A DNA stretch of 64,000 nt from DATMER01 sp963741305 (GTDB lineage: Bacteria; Acidobacteriota; Thermoanaerobaculia; Multivoradales; UBA5704). The position numbers and the translations under genes are program-made. Below are positions 33,141 through 40,944 of this stretch, piece after piece. The stretch spans positions 4,650,001-4,714,000 of the forward strand of contig CAVUHL010000003.1 of NCBI GenBank assembly GCA_963741305.1, given 5' to 3'. Under the pieces are notes generated by a model. That model was not told the origin of the DNA. It worked only from the letters and a program-made list of their open reading frames with translations, and made no database searches. The number at the start of each line of letters is the position of its first letter. Within the stretch, counting starts at the first letter, position 1.

Positions 33141-34562
33141 CTATTGGATCTCTTCGAAACGTGCCAGGAAGTGGCGCATGCTCTTGGGGATGGCGCGCGC
33201 GCGGTCGGTGAGGCGATAACCCTTGAGCTGATCCTTGTGCTGCGCGATCTCGCCCAGGATGTCGGCCACGTACTCCAGGTGGTCGTTCGTGTAGACGCGG
33301 CGCGGGATGGCCAGGCGCACCATCTCGATCGCGGCGAGGGTGTTCATCTGGCCGGTCTCGTCGTCGATGTCGCCCAGCATGTGGCTGCCGATCTCGGCGC
33401 CGCGGACGCCGCCCTCGCGGTAAAGCTCCACGATCAGCGAATGGCCGGGCATGAGCCGCGGCGGGATCTGCGGCAGGAAAGCGCCGGCATCGATGTAGAC
33501 CGCGTGGCCGCCGGTGGGCTGGAGGAGCGGCACGCCGCGCTCGATCAGCATCTCGCCGAACTGGGCCACCTGGCCCGTGCGGAAGGCGAGGTAGCCCTCG
33601 TCCAGGATTTCCCGGATGCCGCGGGCCATGGCTTCCAGGTCCCGGCTCGCCAGGCCGCCGTAGGTCGGGAAGCCTTCCGCAATCAGGATGCGCTGCTTGA
33701 GGTGCTCGATCAGCTCGCCGTCGCGGGTGCAGAACAGGCCGCCGATGTTCACCAGGCCGTCCTTCTTGGCGCTCATGGTGAAGCCCTCGGCGTAGCTGAA
33801 GACCTCGCGCACGATCTCGGCCACGGAGCGGTGCCCCTGCCCCTCCTCGCGCTGCTTGATGAACCAGGCGTTCTCGGCGAAGCGGCAGGCGTCGATGTAG
33901 AACGGGATGCCGAACTCCTTGCACAGCTCCGAGGTGGCCTTGACGTTCGCCAGGGAGACCGGCTGGCCGCCGCCCGCGTTGTTGGTCATGGTCAACATGC
34001 AGACCGGCACCCTCTCGCGCGGCGTCTCCTCGAAGAAGCTGCGCAGCTTCACCAGGTCCATGTTGCCTTTGAACGGCAGCGTGGAGCTGGGGTCGCGGAT
34101 GTCGTCGACGACCAGGTCGACGCACTTGCCGCCGTGGAACTCGATGTTGCCCCGGCCGGTGTCGAAGTGGGTGTTGCTGGGGATGACCTTGTCGTTCGAG
34201 CCGCGCAGCAGCCAGGAGAAGAAGAGGCTCTCGGCGGCACGGCCCTGGTGGGCCGGAAGGAAGTAGGGGAAGCCGAAGACCTCCTCGACCGCCTCCTTCA
34301 AATGGAAGTAGTTGCGCGCTCCGGCATAGGCCTCGTCGCCCTGCATCAGGCCGGCCCACTGCCAGTCCGACATGGCCGAGGTGCCCGAATCGGTGAGCAG
34401 GTCGATGTAGATCGCCTCGGACGGGACGGCGAACAGGCTGTATCCGGCCTCGACCAGCACGCGTTCGCGCTGCTCGCGGCTGAGGAGCTCGAGCTTCTCG
34501 ACGACTTTGATTCGCCAGGGCTCGGGAAGCGGTTTTCTCAAGACAAATCCCTCCAATGCCAT
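33141..34562 (-). CDS. tnaA: tryptophanase (tryptophan indole-lyase)
   Basis: 473 residues, like the 471 of the E. coli enzyme. A PLP enzyme of the beta-eliminating lyase family that splits L-tryptophan into indole, pyruvate and ammonia. Seen: IDLLTDSGTSAMSDWQWAGLMQGDEAY, PAHQGRAAE, NNAGGGQPVSLANVKA, DACRFAENAWFIKQRE, and the PLP-lysine region MSAKKDGLVNIGG. Tyrosine phenol-lyase is a close relative, so substrate should be tested. Start ATG 34562 lacks a clear Shine-Dalgarno; a TTG at 34541 with GGAGGG upstream may be the real start. First gene of an operon with a halogenase-like enzyme. Confidence 0.88.
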   Translation of the reverse strand: MALEGFVLRKPLPEPWRIKVVEKLELLSREQRERVLVEAGYSLFAVPSEAIYIDLLTDSGTSAMSDWQWAGLMQGDEAYAGARNYFHLKEAVEEVFGFPYFLPAHQGRAAESLFFSWLLRGSNDKVIPSNTHFDTGRGNIEFHGGKCVDLVVDDIRDPSSTLPFKGNMDLVKLRSFFEETPRERVPVCMLTMTNNAGGGQPVSLANVKATSELCKEFGIPFYIDACRFAENAWFIKQREEGQGHRSVAEIVREVFSYAEGFTMSAKKDGLVNIGGLFCTRDGELIEHLKQRILIAEGFPTYGGLASRDLEAMARGIREILDEGYLAFRTGQVAQFGEMLIERGVPLLQPTGGHAVYIDAGAFLPQIPPRLMPGHSLIVELYREGGVRGAEIGSHMLGDIDDETGQMNTLAAIEMVRLAIPRRVYTNDHLEYVADILGEIAQHKDQLKGYRLTDRARAIPKSMRHFLARFEEIQ

Positions 34563-34620
34563 ACGACGACGGCAGATCAAGTGAAAGTACGCAGCTGGTT
34601 CGGTGTTGCGGGCGGCGCGT

Positions 34621-34626
34621 ATTATA
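34621..34626 (-). promoter_or_regulatory. candidate -10 box for tnaA operon
   Basis: A perfect TATAAT on the minus strand, 58 nt before the tnaA ATG, in the context CACATATAATACG. The -35 region is poor (TTTTGC-like), which may mean an activator is needed. No TnaC-like leader peptide with Trp is found in the short leader. Confidence 0.5.
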
Positions 34627-34691
34627 TGTGTAGCGAGAGGGCAAAAGCGAGACAGCAGGGGAGAGGGGGAAGGGGGTCGAGCCAAACAAGA

Positions 34692-34720
34692 AAAAAGGGG
34701 AGGCGCTTTCGCGCTCCCCT
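34692..34720 (-). terminator. rho-independent terminator on the minus strand, upstream of tnaA
   Basis: Read on the minus strand: GGGGA-GCGC, loop GAAA, GCGC-C-TCCCC, then six T (34697-34692). It lies upstream of the tnaA promoter, so it ends a transcript coming from the right, where the only candidate is the conserved element at 34815-34879. The remaining part of the 593-nt gap 34563-35155 shows no gene. Confidence 0.75.
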
Positions 34721-34814
34721 CTCCATAGACTTCAGCAGACCCTTTTTGGCGCGCGGCGGCGGACCGCGCAAACCTTCAAACGAAATCGCTCCCTCCGTCC
34801 CTCTTTAAAACAAT

Positions 34815-34879
34815 GCCCTCGAAGAAACCTTCAAGGAGCCTTCCCCATCCCGACCGTTGAAGAGAGAGTAAACGCTTCC
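34815..34879 (-). repeat. two-copy conserved element, copy 2
   Basis: Matches 27358-27422. On the minus strand an ATG frame gives a peptide containing KRLLSLQRSGWGRLLEGFFEG, compared with LISLQRSGGGGSSGVCFEG in copy 1, in the same frame and without gaps over that part. A T6 terminator on the same strand lies 95 nt further on. Either a small RNA or a short peptide gene is possible; a dead mobile-element fragment is the alternative. Confidence 0.55.
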
Positions 34880-35155
34880 ACCCCGCCGCGCCACGCATGA
34901 ACATGCGCGAGTTTGGGGGAACCGGCTCGGCGGCGCGCCTTCGAAGCACCTTGATGCTGGAAACAGGCCTCGCGCCAATACGCTTACCACGGTAGCCCGG
35001 CCCACGCAGGACGGCGTCCGCCTTTCGAATAAGCGCTGGCGCACAGCTGTCGTAGAGATGGGATGAGAAGGCCACCCTCCTGGTGGCGCAGTGCCATAAA
35101 ATGGCCTGCAGAACTAGGACTAAAGCGCTTGGAGGCGCAATAGGGAGGATGGCCC

Positions 35156-36220
35156 GTGCAGAATGCTATCAGAGTGGAGGTGCAGGCGGTTGTGGGCGTG
35201 GATCTCGGGGATCGTTTTAGCCAGGTCTGTTGCTTAGCGCGGGAAACAGGAGCGGTCCTGGAAGAGAAGCGTCTGTCGACGACCTCGGCAAGTTTTCAGA
35301 GCTACTTCGAGGGCCGTGGTCCGTGTTTGGTGGTGGTGGAGAGCGGGACGCACAGTCCCTGGGTGCGTCGGTTGCTGTCGTCGAGTGGACATCAGGTGAT
35401 CGTCGCCAATGCCAGCAAGGTGCGGGCAATCTCAGCGAGCCTACGTAAAACCGACGAGCGGGATGCCCGGTGTCTGGCACAGTTGGGTCGGGTTGATCCG
35501 GAGTTGCTCAGTCCAGTGCATGCTCGTAGCGAACAGTCGCAACAAGCTTTGGCTGTGGTTCGCTCTCGGGAGGGCTTGGTCAAAGCCCGGACAATGCTGA
35601 TCAATCAGGTACGGGGGACGGTCAAGTCGTTTGGTGGGCGGTTGCCGGGGTGCTCAGCCAAGAGCTTCGCCCAGAAGGTATCGCAATCCTTACCGCAGGA
35701 GCTGACGGCGGCTGTGGAGCCGCTGCTGGCAGTAATCGCGGATCTGAGTGAGCGGATTCGGAGCTTCGATCAGCATATTGAGGCCTTGGCGAAGCGTTTT
35801 CCGGTCACCGAGCGGCTGCGCCAGATCAAGGGTGTGGGAGCGCTGACGGCGTTGACGTTCGTGTTGACGCTGGACGATCCGCATCGCTTTGCCCGTTCGC
35901 GCTCGGTAGGGGCCTACCTGGGGCTGGCGCCCGGGAGTCGAAGCTCTGGCGACTCGACACCGCAATTGCCGATCACCAAGCATGGGGACCAACTGTTACG
36001 CCGGCTGCTGGTGCAGGCCGCACACTACATCCTCGGTCCCTTCGGCCAGGACAGCGACTTGCGCAGCTTCGGCCTGCAACTGGCACAGCGCGGAGGCAAG
36101 AACGGCAAGAAGCGAGCGGTAGTGGCGGTGGCCCGAAAATTGGCGGTGTTACTGCACCGGCTCTGGGTCAGCGGCGAGGATTACGAGCCGCGCCGACAGC
36201 CCTTGTCAGTGGTGGCGTAA
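35156..36220 (+). CDS. IS110/IS1111-family transposase
   Basis: 354 residues from GTG 35156, GGGAGG upstream. The N-terminal RuvC-like DEDD domain shows VGVDLGDRF (first Asp), LVVVESG (Glu) and RKTDERDAR (two Asp). The C-terminal transposase_20 domain contains IKGVGALTALTFVLTLDDPHRFARSRSVGAYLGLAPG and the serine region SSGDSTPQLPITKHGDQLLRRLLVQAA. The enzyme inserts a circular form of the element guided by a structured RNA encoded in the element. Length and motifs are complete, so it is probably active. Confidence 0.95.
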   Translation: MQNAIRVEVQAVVGVDLGDRFSQVCCLARETGAVLEEKRLSTTSASFQSYFEGRGPCLVVVESGTHSPWVRRLLSSSGHQVIVANASKVRAISASLRKTDERDARCLAQLGRVDPELLSPVHARSEQSQQALAVVRSREGLVKARTMLINQVRGTVKSFGGRLPGCSAKSFAQKVSQSLPQELTAAVEPLLAVIADLSERIRSFDQHIEALAKRFPVTERLRQIKGVGALTALTFVLTLDDPHRFARSRSVGAYLGLAPGSRSSGDSTPQLPITKHGDQLLRRLLVQAAHYILGPFGQDSDLRSFGLQLAQRGGKNGKKRAVVAVARKLAVLLHRLWVSGEDYEPRRQPLSVVA

Positions 36221-36479
36221 AGCTCAGGTAGGGAAAAGCTCAGGCAGGAGGAAGATCCGGTCGATCGGAGCTCGAGTCAAACCCCCGTTGTCGGCGACTG
36301 CGCTGGGCGTCTTGGCCCTCGAGGCCGCCGTAGAGATAGCAGCGCCGCGGCGGTGGTACCCCATCATGCACCGAGCCCAACGAAGGGCTCCTTGAGAGTG
36401 CGGATAGAAGACTCGGGGACAGACCGCAGCTCCGAAAGATCAAGTAAGGAAGGCCGCCAAGGCGGCCTTGACATTGGGG
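36221..36479 (+). ncRNA. candidate guide (bridge/seeker) RNA region of the IS element
   Basis: 259 nt without a gene between the transposase stop and the right inverted repeat. In IS1111-type elements the target-choosing RNA comes from this side. Several hairpins are visible, such as AGGCCGCCAAGGCGGCCTT near the right end, GATCCGGTCGATCGGAGCTC and AGCCCAACGAAGGGCT. Loop pairings were not worked out, so this is a position-based call. Confidence 0.45.
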
Positions 36480-36490
36480 GGCCTTCTCAT

Positions 36491-36775
36491 AGAAGACGCC
36501 CCAGTACGCTACCACCGCGCGTACCGGGTGCACAGGGCCGGGGCGTCTCTTCCGGGCACGAACCTGCCGGGTGTACAGGGTCGGGGCGTCTCCCCACGGC
36601 AGGTCCATCCACCCCAGCTCTCCGCTGTCGCCCCAAAAAAATCGCAGGCGTCAAAACCCTGCAGGGGAACGGTGATTCACGGCGTGCTGCCGGCGTTCGT
36701 GGTGGTTGGGGCCATGAGAGACGCCCCGACCCTGTACACCCGGCAGCACCGTGGTAGCGGACTGGGGACGTCTCT
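36491..36775. repeat. cluster of about 60-nt hairpin-ended repeats
   Basis: Copy a, 36491-36550 (best read on the minus strand), and copy c, 36717-36775 (plus strand), both start AGAGACGCCCC, continue CCCTGTRCACCCGG and CGGTGGTAGCG-like words, and end GGGGNCGTCT. A partial copy b at 36551-36592 repeats GTGTACAGGGTCGGGGCGTC. The ends of each copy are inverted repeats, as in REP or small MITE elements. Apart from these, nothing is recognised in the stretch up to 36815. Confidence 0.65.
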
Positions 36776-36815
36776 ACCCGGACACGGGGCGTCAATGGAG
36801 CACCCTGGGCGGACG

Positions 36816-38027
36816 TCAGTCCTCGAAGACCTGCAGCGCCCACTGGTAGATCGGCTTCTCCACGACCTCGCGGTGGTTCGGGGTCATGAAATGGTCGATG
36901 TGCCCGAACGCGGGCTTGAGGAGGATCTTCTTGTCGGCCGTGCCGGTGAACTGGGCGAGCTGATCGTCCAGGTAGGGCCCGAAGCCGCGTCCGCCGCCGA
37001 TGGCCAGCACCGCGCCCTGGAACGCACCCAGGTTGTCCACGTACTTCGTCTCGACCCCGGCCAGGGAGCAGGAGATGTCACGGGTCGTGGCGTGCGGGGT
37101 GTAGTTCACGAAGCGGCCGACGACGTTCTCGAACACCCGGGCCTCGGACGCGAAGAAGAGGCGGTCCTGCGCCAGGCTGCCGTTCATCTGGATGTAACCC
37201 GGCACCGGCCCGCTGACGGGGCCCGGGGTCGGGGTGCTGAGCGCAAGGACCATGACCTGGTGGTTGGTCAGGGCCGGGGGGAACAGCGGGATGGGCGTCA
37301 GGCCGTGCGGGTTGACCGCGGCCTGCCGGGCGACCTCGCGGAAGACGCCGATCGAGGCGTCGAAGCTCGCGCCGGCCCCGAGCTGGATCTGCAGGGTCTC
37401 GCAGTAGCCCTGGTTCAGGGCGCGCACCGCGGGGTCGAGGGTGTTGAGCATGCCTTCCCAGACGATGAAGCCGTCGTAGTCCTCCGGCGCGTCGTCGGCC
37501 ACGGCCACGGCCAGAATGCCGCCCAGGGAGGCGCCGCCGGCCACGATCTTCGTGCCGGGGTGGAGCGCCTCGATCCGGGAGCGCACGAAGGCGATGTCGT
37601 CCACCATGGAGGCGAGGTCCCAGGCCTTCATGACCGAGCAGTCGAACAGGCCGGCCTCGCAGGTGCCCGAGGGGATGCCCTCGAAGCGCGGCGAGTAGCC
37701 GTAGACGTCGAAGTTGCGCAGGGCGAAGAACTCGGCGATGGACGAGCCGAAGGCGCCGTTCGGGTCGCGCTGCTCGTAGAAGGCGAAGGTGGTGCCCAGG
37801 GGGAAGAAGAAGAAGATCGAGCCCCGCAGCTGGGACTGCGGTACGTCCTTGACCAGCCGCGTCATCTTGAACTTTTCGAGCGGGGAGGGCCCTGCCTGCA
37901 CCACGTACTCGGTACGGATCAGGTTGCGGTCGTGGCTCACGGCCGTGCCGGTGACCTCGTAGGCAGCGGCCTGGGACGAGGACAGCAGCGCAAGGATGAC
38001 GAGGACAGCGAAGGACGCTCTCTTCAT
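36816..38027 (-). CDS. secreted alpha/beta-hydrolase-fold protein
   Basis: 403 residues with signal peptide MKRASFAVLVILALLSSSQAAA. The motif GGASLGG near residue 170 is a nucleophile elbow (Gly-x-Ser-x-Gly), and FGHIDHF near the C-terminus provides a His base. Two pairs of Cys (CEAGLFDC; CSLAG and an earlier Cys) may form disulfides in the periplasm. Substrate unknown. Transcribed in the same direction as the secreted protein gene 78 nt upstream (38106-38795). Confidence 0.7.
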   Translation of the reverse strand: MKRASFAVLVILALLSSSQAAAYEVTGTAVSHDRNLIRTEYVVQAGPSPLEKFKMTRLVKDVPQSQLRGSIFFFFPLGTTFAFYEQRDPNGAFGSSIAEFFALRNFDVYGYSPRFEGIPSGTCEAGLFDCSVMKAWDLASMVDDIAFVRSRIEALHPGTKIVAGGASLGGILAVAVADDAPEDYDGFIVWEGMLNTLDPAVRALNQGYCETLQIQLGAGASFDASIGVFREVARQAAVNPHGLTPIPLFPPALTNHQVMVLALSTPTPGPVSGPVPGYIQMNGSLAQDRLFFASEARVFENVVGRFVNYTPHATTRDISCSLAGVETKYVDNLGAFQGAVLAIGGGRGFGPYLDDQLAQFTGTADKKILLKPAFGHIDHFMTPNHREVVEKPIYQWALQVFED

Positions 38028-38105
38028 GAAGGTCTCCTTTGGAAGACGAGGGGCGATCGCCGGGCAGGGGCGGCTGCCCTTGCCCGGCAGCGAACGGAGG
38101 ATCCG

Positions 38106-38795
38106 CTACTGTGGGACGCGAGCCAGGGTGGACGTTCCCTGCAGGTCCAGGCCGACGGTGACGGCTCCGCCGCCGTAGGACACGCCCAGCAGGGTGGCCT
38201 TGACGGTCCACTTCATCTGGCCCTGGGCGAGAGAGCCTTCCAGCTTCGCGCCGCTGCCGCCGAGCACGAGCCAGCCCGGCCGGAAGGCGAGGTCGGCCGG
38301 GTTCAGCTTGGCCGCCGAGAAGGTCCCCTTGGACGCGTCGTAGCCGGCCCGCACGATGGCGGTCTGGCCGCACTGGTCGTCCTCCAGCCTCAGCTCGGCC
38401 GCGAAGACGCCGGCTTGGCGGACGGTCATCCGCTCCGCGAAGCACCTCAGCTGCTTGTTGAGCCGGGCGAGCAGGTCGTCGTAGGCCCGGTTGACCGATG
38501 CGACCGCCACGACCTCCCACTGCTTGGGCCACAGGCGCCAGGAGATGATCTTGTTGGTCCAGGCGTCCTTCTCCTTGCGGAAGGTGTCGGGAGGGAGCTG
38601 GCCGCTGCCGCCAATGTCGAGCTTGCGGCTCGTCTGGACCGCCTCGCTCCGGGTGCCCAGCTTCAGGCCGATCCGGGTCTGGACCGTCAGGCTCTGGTTC
38701 TGGACGGTGTACGTGCCCTCGTAGCCTGCCGCCTGCGCGGCAGAAGCCGCCAGCGCCAGCAGAGCGCCTAGGATCAGATGCTTCTTTTCCGTCAT
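38106..38795 (-). CDS. hypothetical secreted protein
   Basis: 229 residues. Signal peptide MTEKKHLILGALLALAASAAQA. The mature part starts GYEGTYTVQNQSLTVQTRIGLKLG and is rich in beta strands; it has two Cys (LRCFAER, DQCGQT) that may form a disulfide. No known domain recognised. Probably in one transcript with the secreted hydrolase downstream. Confidence 0.6.
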   Translation of the reverse strand: MTEKKHLILGALLALAASAAQAAGYEGTYTVQNQSLTVQTRIGLKLGTRSEAVQTSRKLDIGGSGQLPPDTFRKEKDAWTNKIISWRLWPKQWEVVAVASVNRAYDDLLARLNKQLRCFAERMTVRQAGVFAAELRLEDDQCGQTAIVRAGYDASKGTFSAAKLNPADLAFRPGWLVLGGSGAKLEGSLAQGQMKWTVKATLLGVSYGGGAVTVGLDLQGTSTLARVPQ

Positions 38796-38863
38796 CGTTA
38801 CCCTCCCTACTGTTTGAAGGTGCTCCCAGGCAGCGCTTGTGAGACATCGGGTAAGCTCGGCCG

Positions 38864-39907
38864 GTGAAGCTCGGAGCCATCCCCGAGAACCTGGCCGAGC
38901 GGCTCGCCGTGGCCCTGGACCTCGTGCCCAGGCCGCTCGCGGAGACGCTCCCGACCCTGCTGCTCGCGCGCGCGCTTCTGGCTTCCGCCCGTTTCGGTCT
39001 GCCCCAGGCCCTCGCCGGCGGCGCGCTCGGTGCCGAGGAGGTCGCAGCCCGCTGCCAAACCCATCCGCGGGCCACCCGGGCCCTCCTCGACACGCTGGTC
39101 AGCCTAGGGTACACCTCTCTCTCGGACGGGCGCTACGATTTGACCAACGACGGCCGCAAATGGCTCCTCCCGGACAGCCCGCAGTCGCTCCACGACAGCC
39201 TCCTCTACCGCTACCTGGAGTGGGATTGGATCGCCCGGCTCGACGATTTCGTGCGCACCGGCGAGGTGCTGGACATCCACGGGGAGATGACCTCCGAGCA
39301 GTGGGCCCTCTACCAGCGCGGCATGGCCGGCGTCGCCCGCCTGAGCATCCCCGAGCAGGCGCAGCGCATCCCGGTCCCCGCGGGCGCCCGCGACCTGCTG
39401 GACCTCGGCGGCTCCCACGGCCTCCTCTCGGCCGCCCTCTGCCGCAAGCACCCCGGCCTTCGCGCCGTGGTCCTCGACCTCCCCGAGGCCATGGAGTACG
39501 CCGCACCGATCCTGGCCCGGGAGGGGATGGGCGACCGCGTCGTCCACCGGCCGGGCAACGCCCTCACCGACGACCTCGGCGCCGAGGCCTGGGATGTGGT
39601 CCTCCTCTCGAACCTCGCCCACCACTTCGACGACGCCACGAACCGCGAGCTCGCGGGCCGCATCGCGCAGGCCCTGCGCCCTGGCGGGGTCTTCGCCATC
39701 GTCGAGGTCTTCCGCCGCGAGTCCCCGGCAGAGAGCGGCCAGATCGGCGCTCTCTTCGACCTCTACTTCGCCCTGACCAGCCAATCCGGCACCTGGTCCT
39801 TCGAGGAGATGGCCGCCTGGCAGCGCGATGCGGGGCTCCGGCCGCGCAAGCCGGTGCGGCTCAGGAAATCGCCTGGGTTCGGGCTGCAGGTGGCGGTGAA
39901 GCCCTAG
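38864..39907 (+). CDS. O-methyltransferase-like SAM-dependent methyltransferase with N-terminal dimerisation domain
   Basis: 347 residues from GTG 38864. The first 120 form a winged-helix dimerisation region (ARFGLPQALAGGALGAEEVAARCQTHPRATRALLDTLVSLGYTSLSDGRYDLT). The Rossmann part has the SAM-binding LLDLGGSHGLLSAALCRKHPGLRAVVLDLPEAM and VVLLSNLAHHFDD, as in the O-methyltransferase_2 family acting on small aromatic or secondary metabolites. Substrate unknown. A second methyltransferase follows after 116 nt containing REP-like repeats. Confidence 0.8.
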   Translation: MKLGAIPENLAERLAVALDLVPRPLAETLPTLLLARALLASARFGLPQALAGGALGAEEVAARCQTHPRATRALLDTLVSLGYTSLSDGRYDLTNDGRKWLLPDSPQSLHDSLLYRYLEWDWIARLDDFVRTGEVLDIHGEMTSEQWALYQRGMAGVARLSIPEQAQRIPVPAGARDLLDLGGSHGLLSAALCRKHPGLRAVVLDLPEAMEYAAPILAREGMGDRVVHRPGNALTDDLGAEAWDVVLLSNLAHHFDDATNRELAGRIAQALRPGGVFAIVEVFRRESPAESGQIGALFDLYFALTSQSGTWSFEEMAAWQRDAGLRPRKPVRLRKSPGFGLQVAVKP

Positions 39908-39986
39908 CCGGAGGGCGTGATGAATCACGCCCCTACAAGCAAGATCCTGAGCTCGCTTGTAGGGGCGACATTCATGGCGCCCTGCT
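39908..39986. repeat. REP-like element, GTAGGGGCG family, copy C (inverted arrangement)
   Basis: CCGGAGGGCG...CACGCCCCTAC at 39908-39934 and GTAGGGGCGACATTCATGGCGCCCT from 39960 are half-elements arranged tail to tail around AAGCAAGATCCTGAGCTCGCTT, itself a palindrome-like spacer. Compared with copies A, B and D the CGCCCCTAC and GTAGGGGCG ends face each other. Confidence 0.7.
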
Positions 39987-40023
39987 CCTCTGGCGTGTGA
40001 ATTGCTTTCCCCATCCAGGGAAC

Positions 40024-40797
40024 ATGACCGACGAGATCTCCGCACTCGGACCCTGGTTCCACAACTTGCACCTGCCGGACGGCACCCAGACCGCTCCGGA
40101 CCACTTCCTCGGCGACTTCCCCACCTTCAAGTGGGAGCAGATCCGCGACCACCTGCCGGCCGACCTCCATGGCTGGACGGCGCTCGACATCGGCTGCAAC
40201 GCCGGCTTCTACTCCTTTGAGCTAGCCCGCCGCGGCGCCCGCGTGACCGGCATCGACTACGACCCGCGCTATCTCCAGCAGGCCCGCTGGGCCGCGCGCC
40301 GGTTCGGGGTCGAGGACCGCGTCGAGTTTCGGCGCATGCAGGTCTACGACCTCGCGCACAGCGACCAGCGCTGGGACCTCGTCCTCTTCATGGGCGTCCT
40401 CTATCACCTGCGCTACCCGTTGCTCGGGCTCGACATCGTGGCCCGCCGGGTGCGCCGGCTGATGGTCTTCCAGACCCTCACCATGCCCGGTGAGGAGGTC
40501 TACGGCGCCCCGGCCGACCTCCCCATCGACGAGCGCGGCACCCTGCTCGATCCCGGCTGGCCCAAGATGGCCTTTCTCGAGCACCGGCTGGCGGCTGATC
40601 CGACGAACTGGTGGGCACCCAACCATGCCGCGGTCGAGGCCATGCTCCGCTCCTCCGGCCTGCGGGTCGCCGGCCGGCCCGGCCACGAGATCTACCTCTG
40701 TGAGCCTGGCGAGCCCCGCGAGGAGCTTGGCTGGATCGAGGAAGAGATGCTCGCGGCGACAGGAATCCGGCCCATCGCGCCCCGGCACGGTTCTTGA
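40024..40797 (+). CDS. TIGR04290-type SAM-dependent methyltransferase
   Basis: 257 residues. The opening LGPWFHNLHLPDGTQTAPDHFLGDFPTFKWEQI is characteristic of a family known from uncharacterised small-molecule clusters (TIGR04290, Rru_A0091), related in fold to CmoB. SAM motif: LDIGCNAGFYSFELARRGARVTGIDYDPRY. VLFMGVLYHLRYPLLGLDIV is the post-motif. Substrate not known. Cluster partners I would expect for that family are not in view here. Confidence 0.75.
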   Translation: MTDEISALGPWFHNLHLPDGTQTAPDHFLGDFPTFKWEQIRDHLPADLHGWTALDIGCNAGFYSFELARRGARVTGIDYDPRYLQQARWAARRFGVEDRVEFRRMQVYDLAHSDQRWDLVLFMGVLYHLRYPLLGLDIVARRVRRLMVFQTLTMPGEEVYGAPADLPIDERGTLLDPGWPKMAFLEHRLAADPTNWWAPNHAAVEAMLRSSGLRVAGRPGHEIYLCEPGEPREELGWIEEEMLAATGIRPIAPRHGS

Positions 40798-40944
40798 AGC
40801 TCAGGTCGTCGCTCCGCTCTTGGAGCCATCAAATCAAGGGAAGGAGGTGAGGCAGGCCTCAAGCTCTCGCAAGCGCAACTCAAACAAAGTTGCTCATCCA
40901 TAGCGCCAACGAGAAGCCCAACGCAGCAACACAAGGAGGAACAC

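Larger units (their letters stand above)
35063..36490 (+). mobile_element. IS110-family insertion sequence (IS1111-like)
   Basis: ATGAGAAGGCC at 35063-35073 and its exact complement GGCCTTCTCAT at 36480-36490 enclose the transposase gene; the match extends to 14 of 15 bases. Such subterminal inverted repeats mark the IS1111 group; true ends would lie a few bases outside. No target duplication is expected. The right end abuts a hairpin-ended repeat beginning at 36491. Confidence 0.75.

Noticed and set aside
31681..34689. A single 1002-codon frame joining the tnaA region and the halogenase on the minus strand
   Set aside because: Its upstream part is out of frame with tnaA; the halogenase has its own ATG and ribosome-binding site at 33129.
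34563..34700. TnaC-like leader peptide ahead of tryptophanase
   Set aside because: No short frame with a critical Trp codon and a suitable ribosome-binding site lies between the candidate promoter and the start of tnaA.
33144..34808. 554-codon plus-strand open frame opposite tnaA
   Set aside because: Shadow of a clear tryptophanase; composition matches reversed codons.
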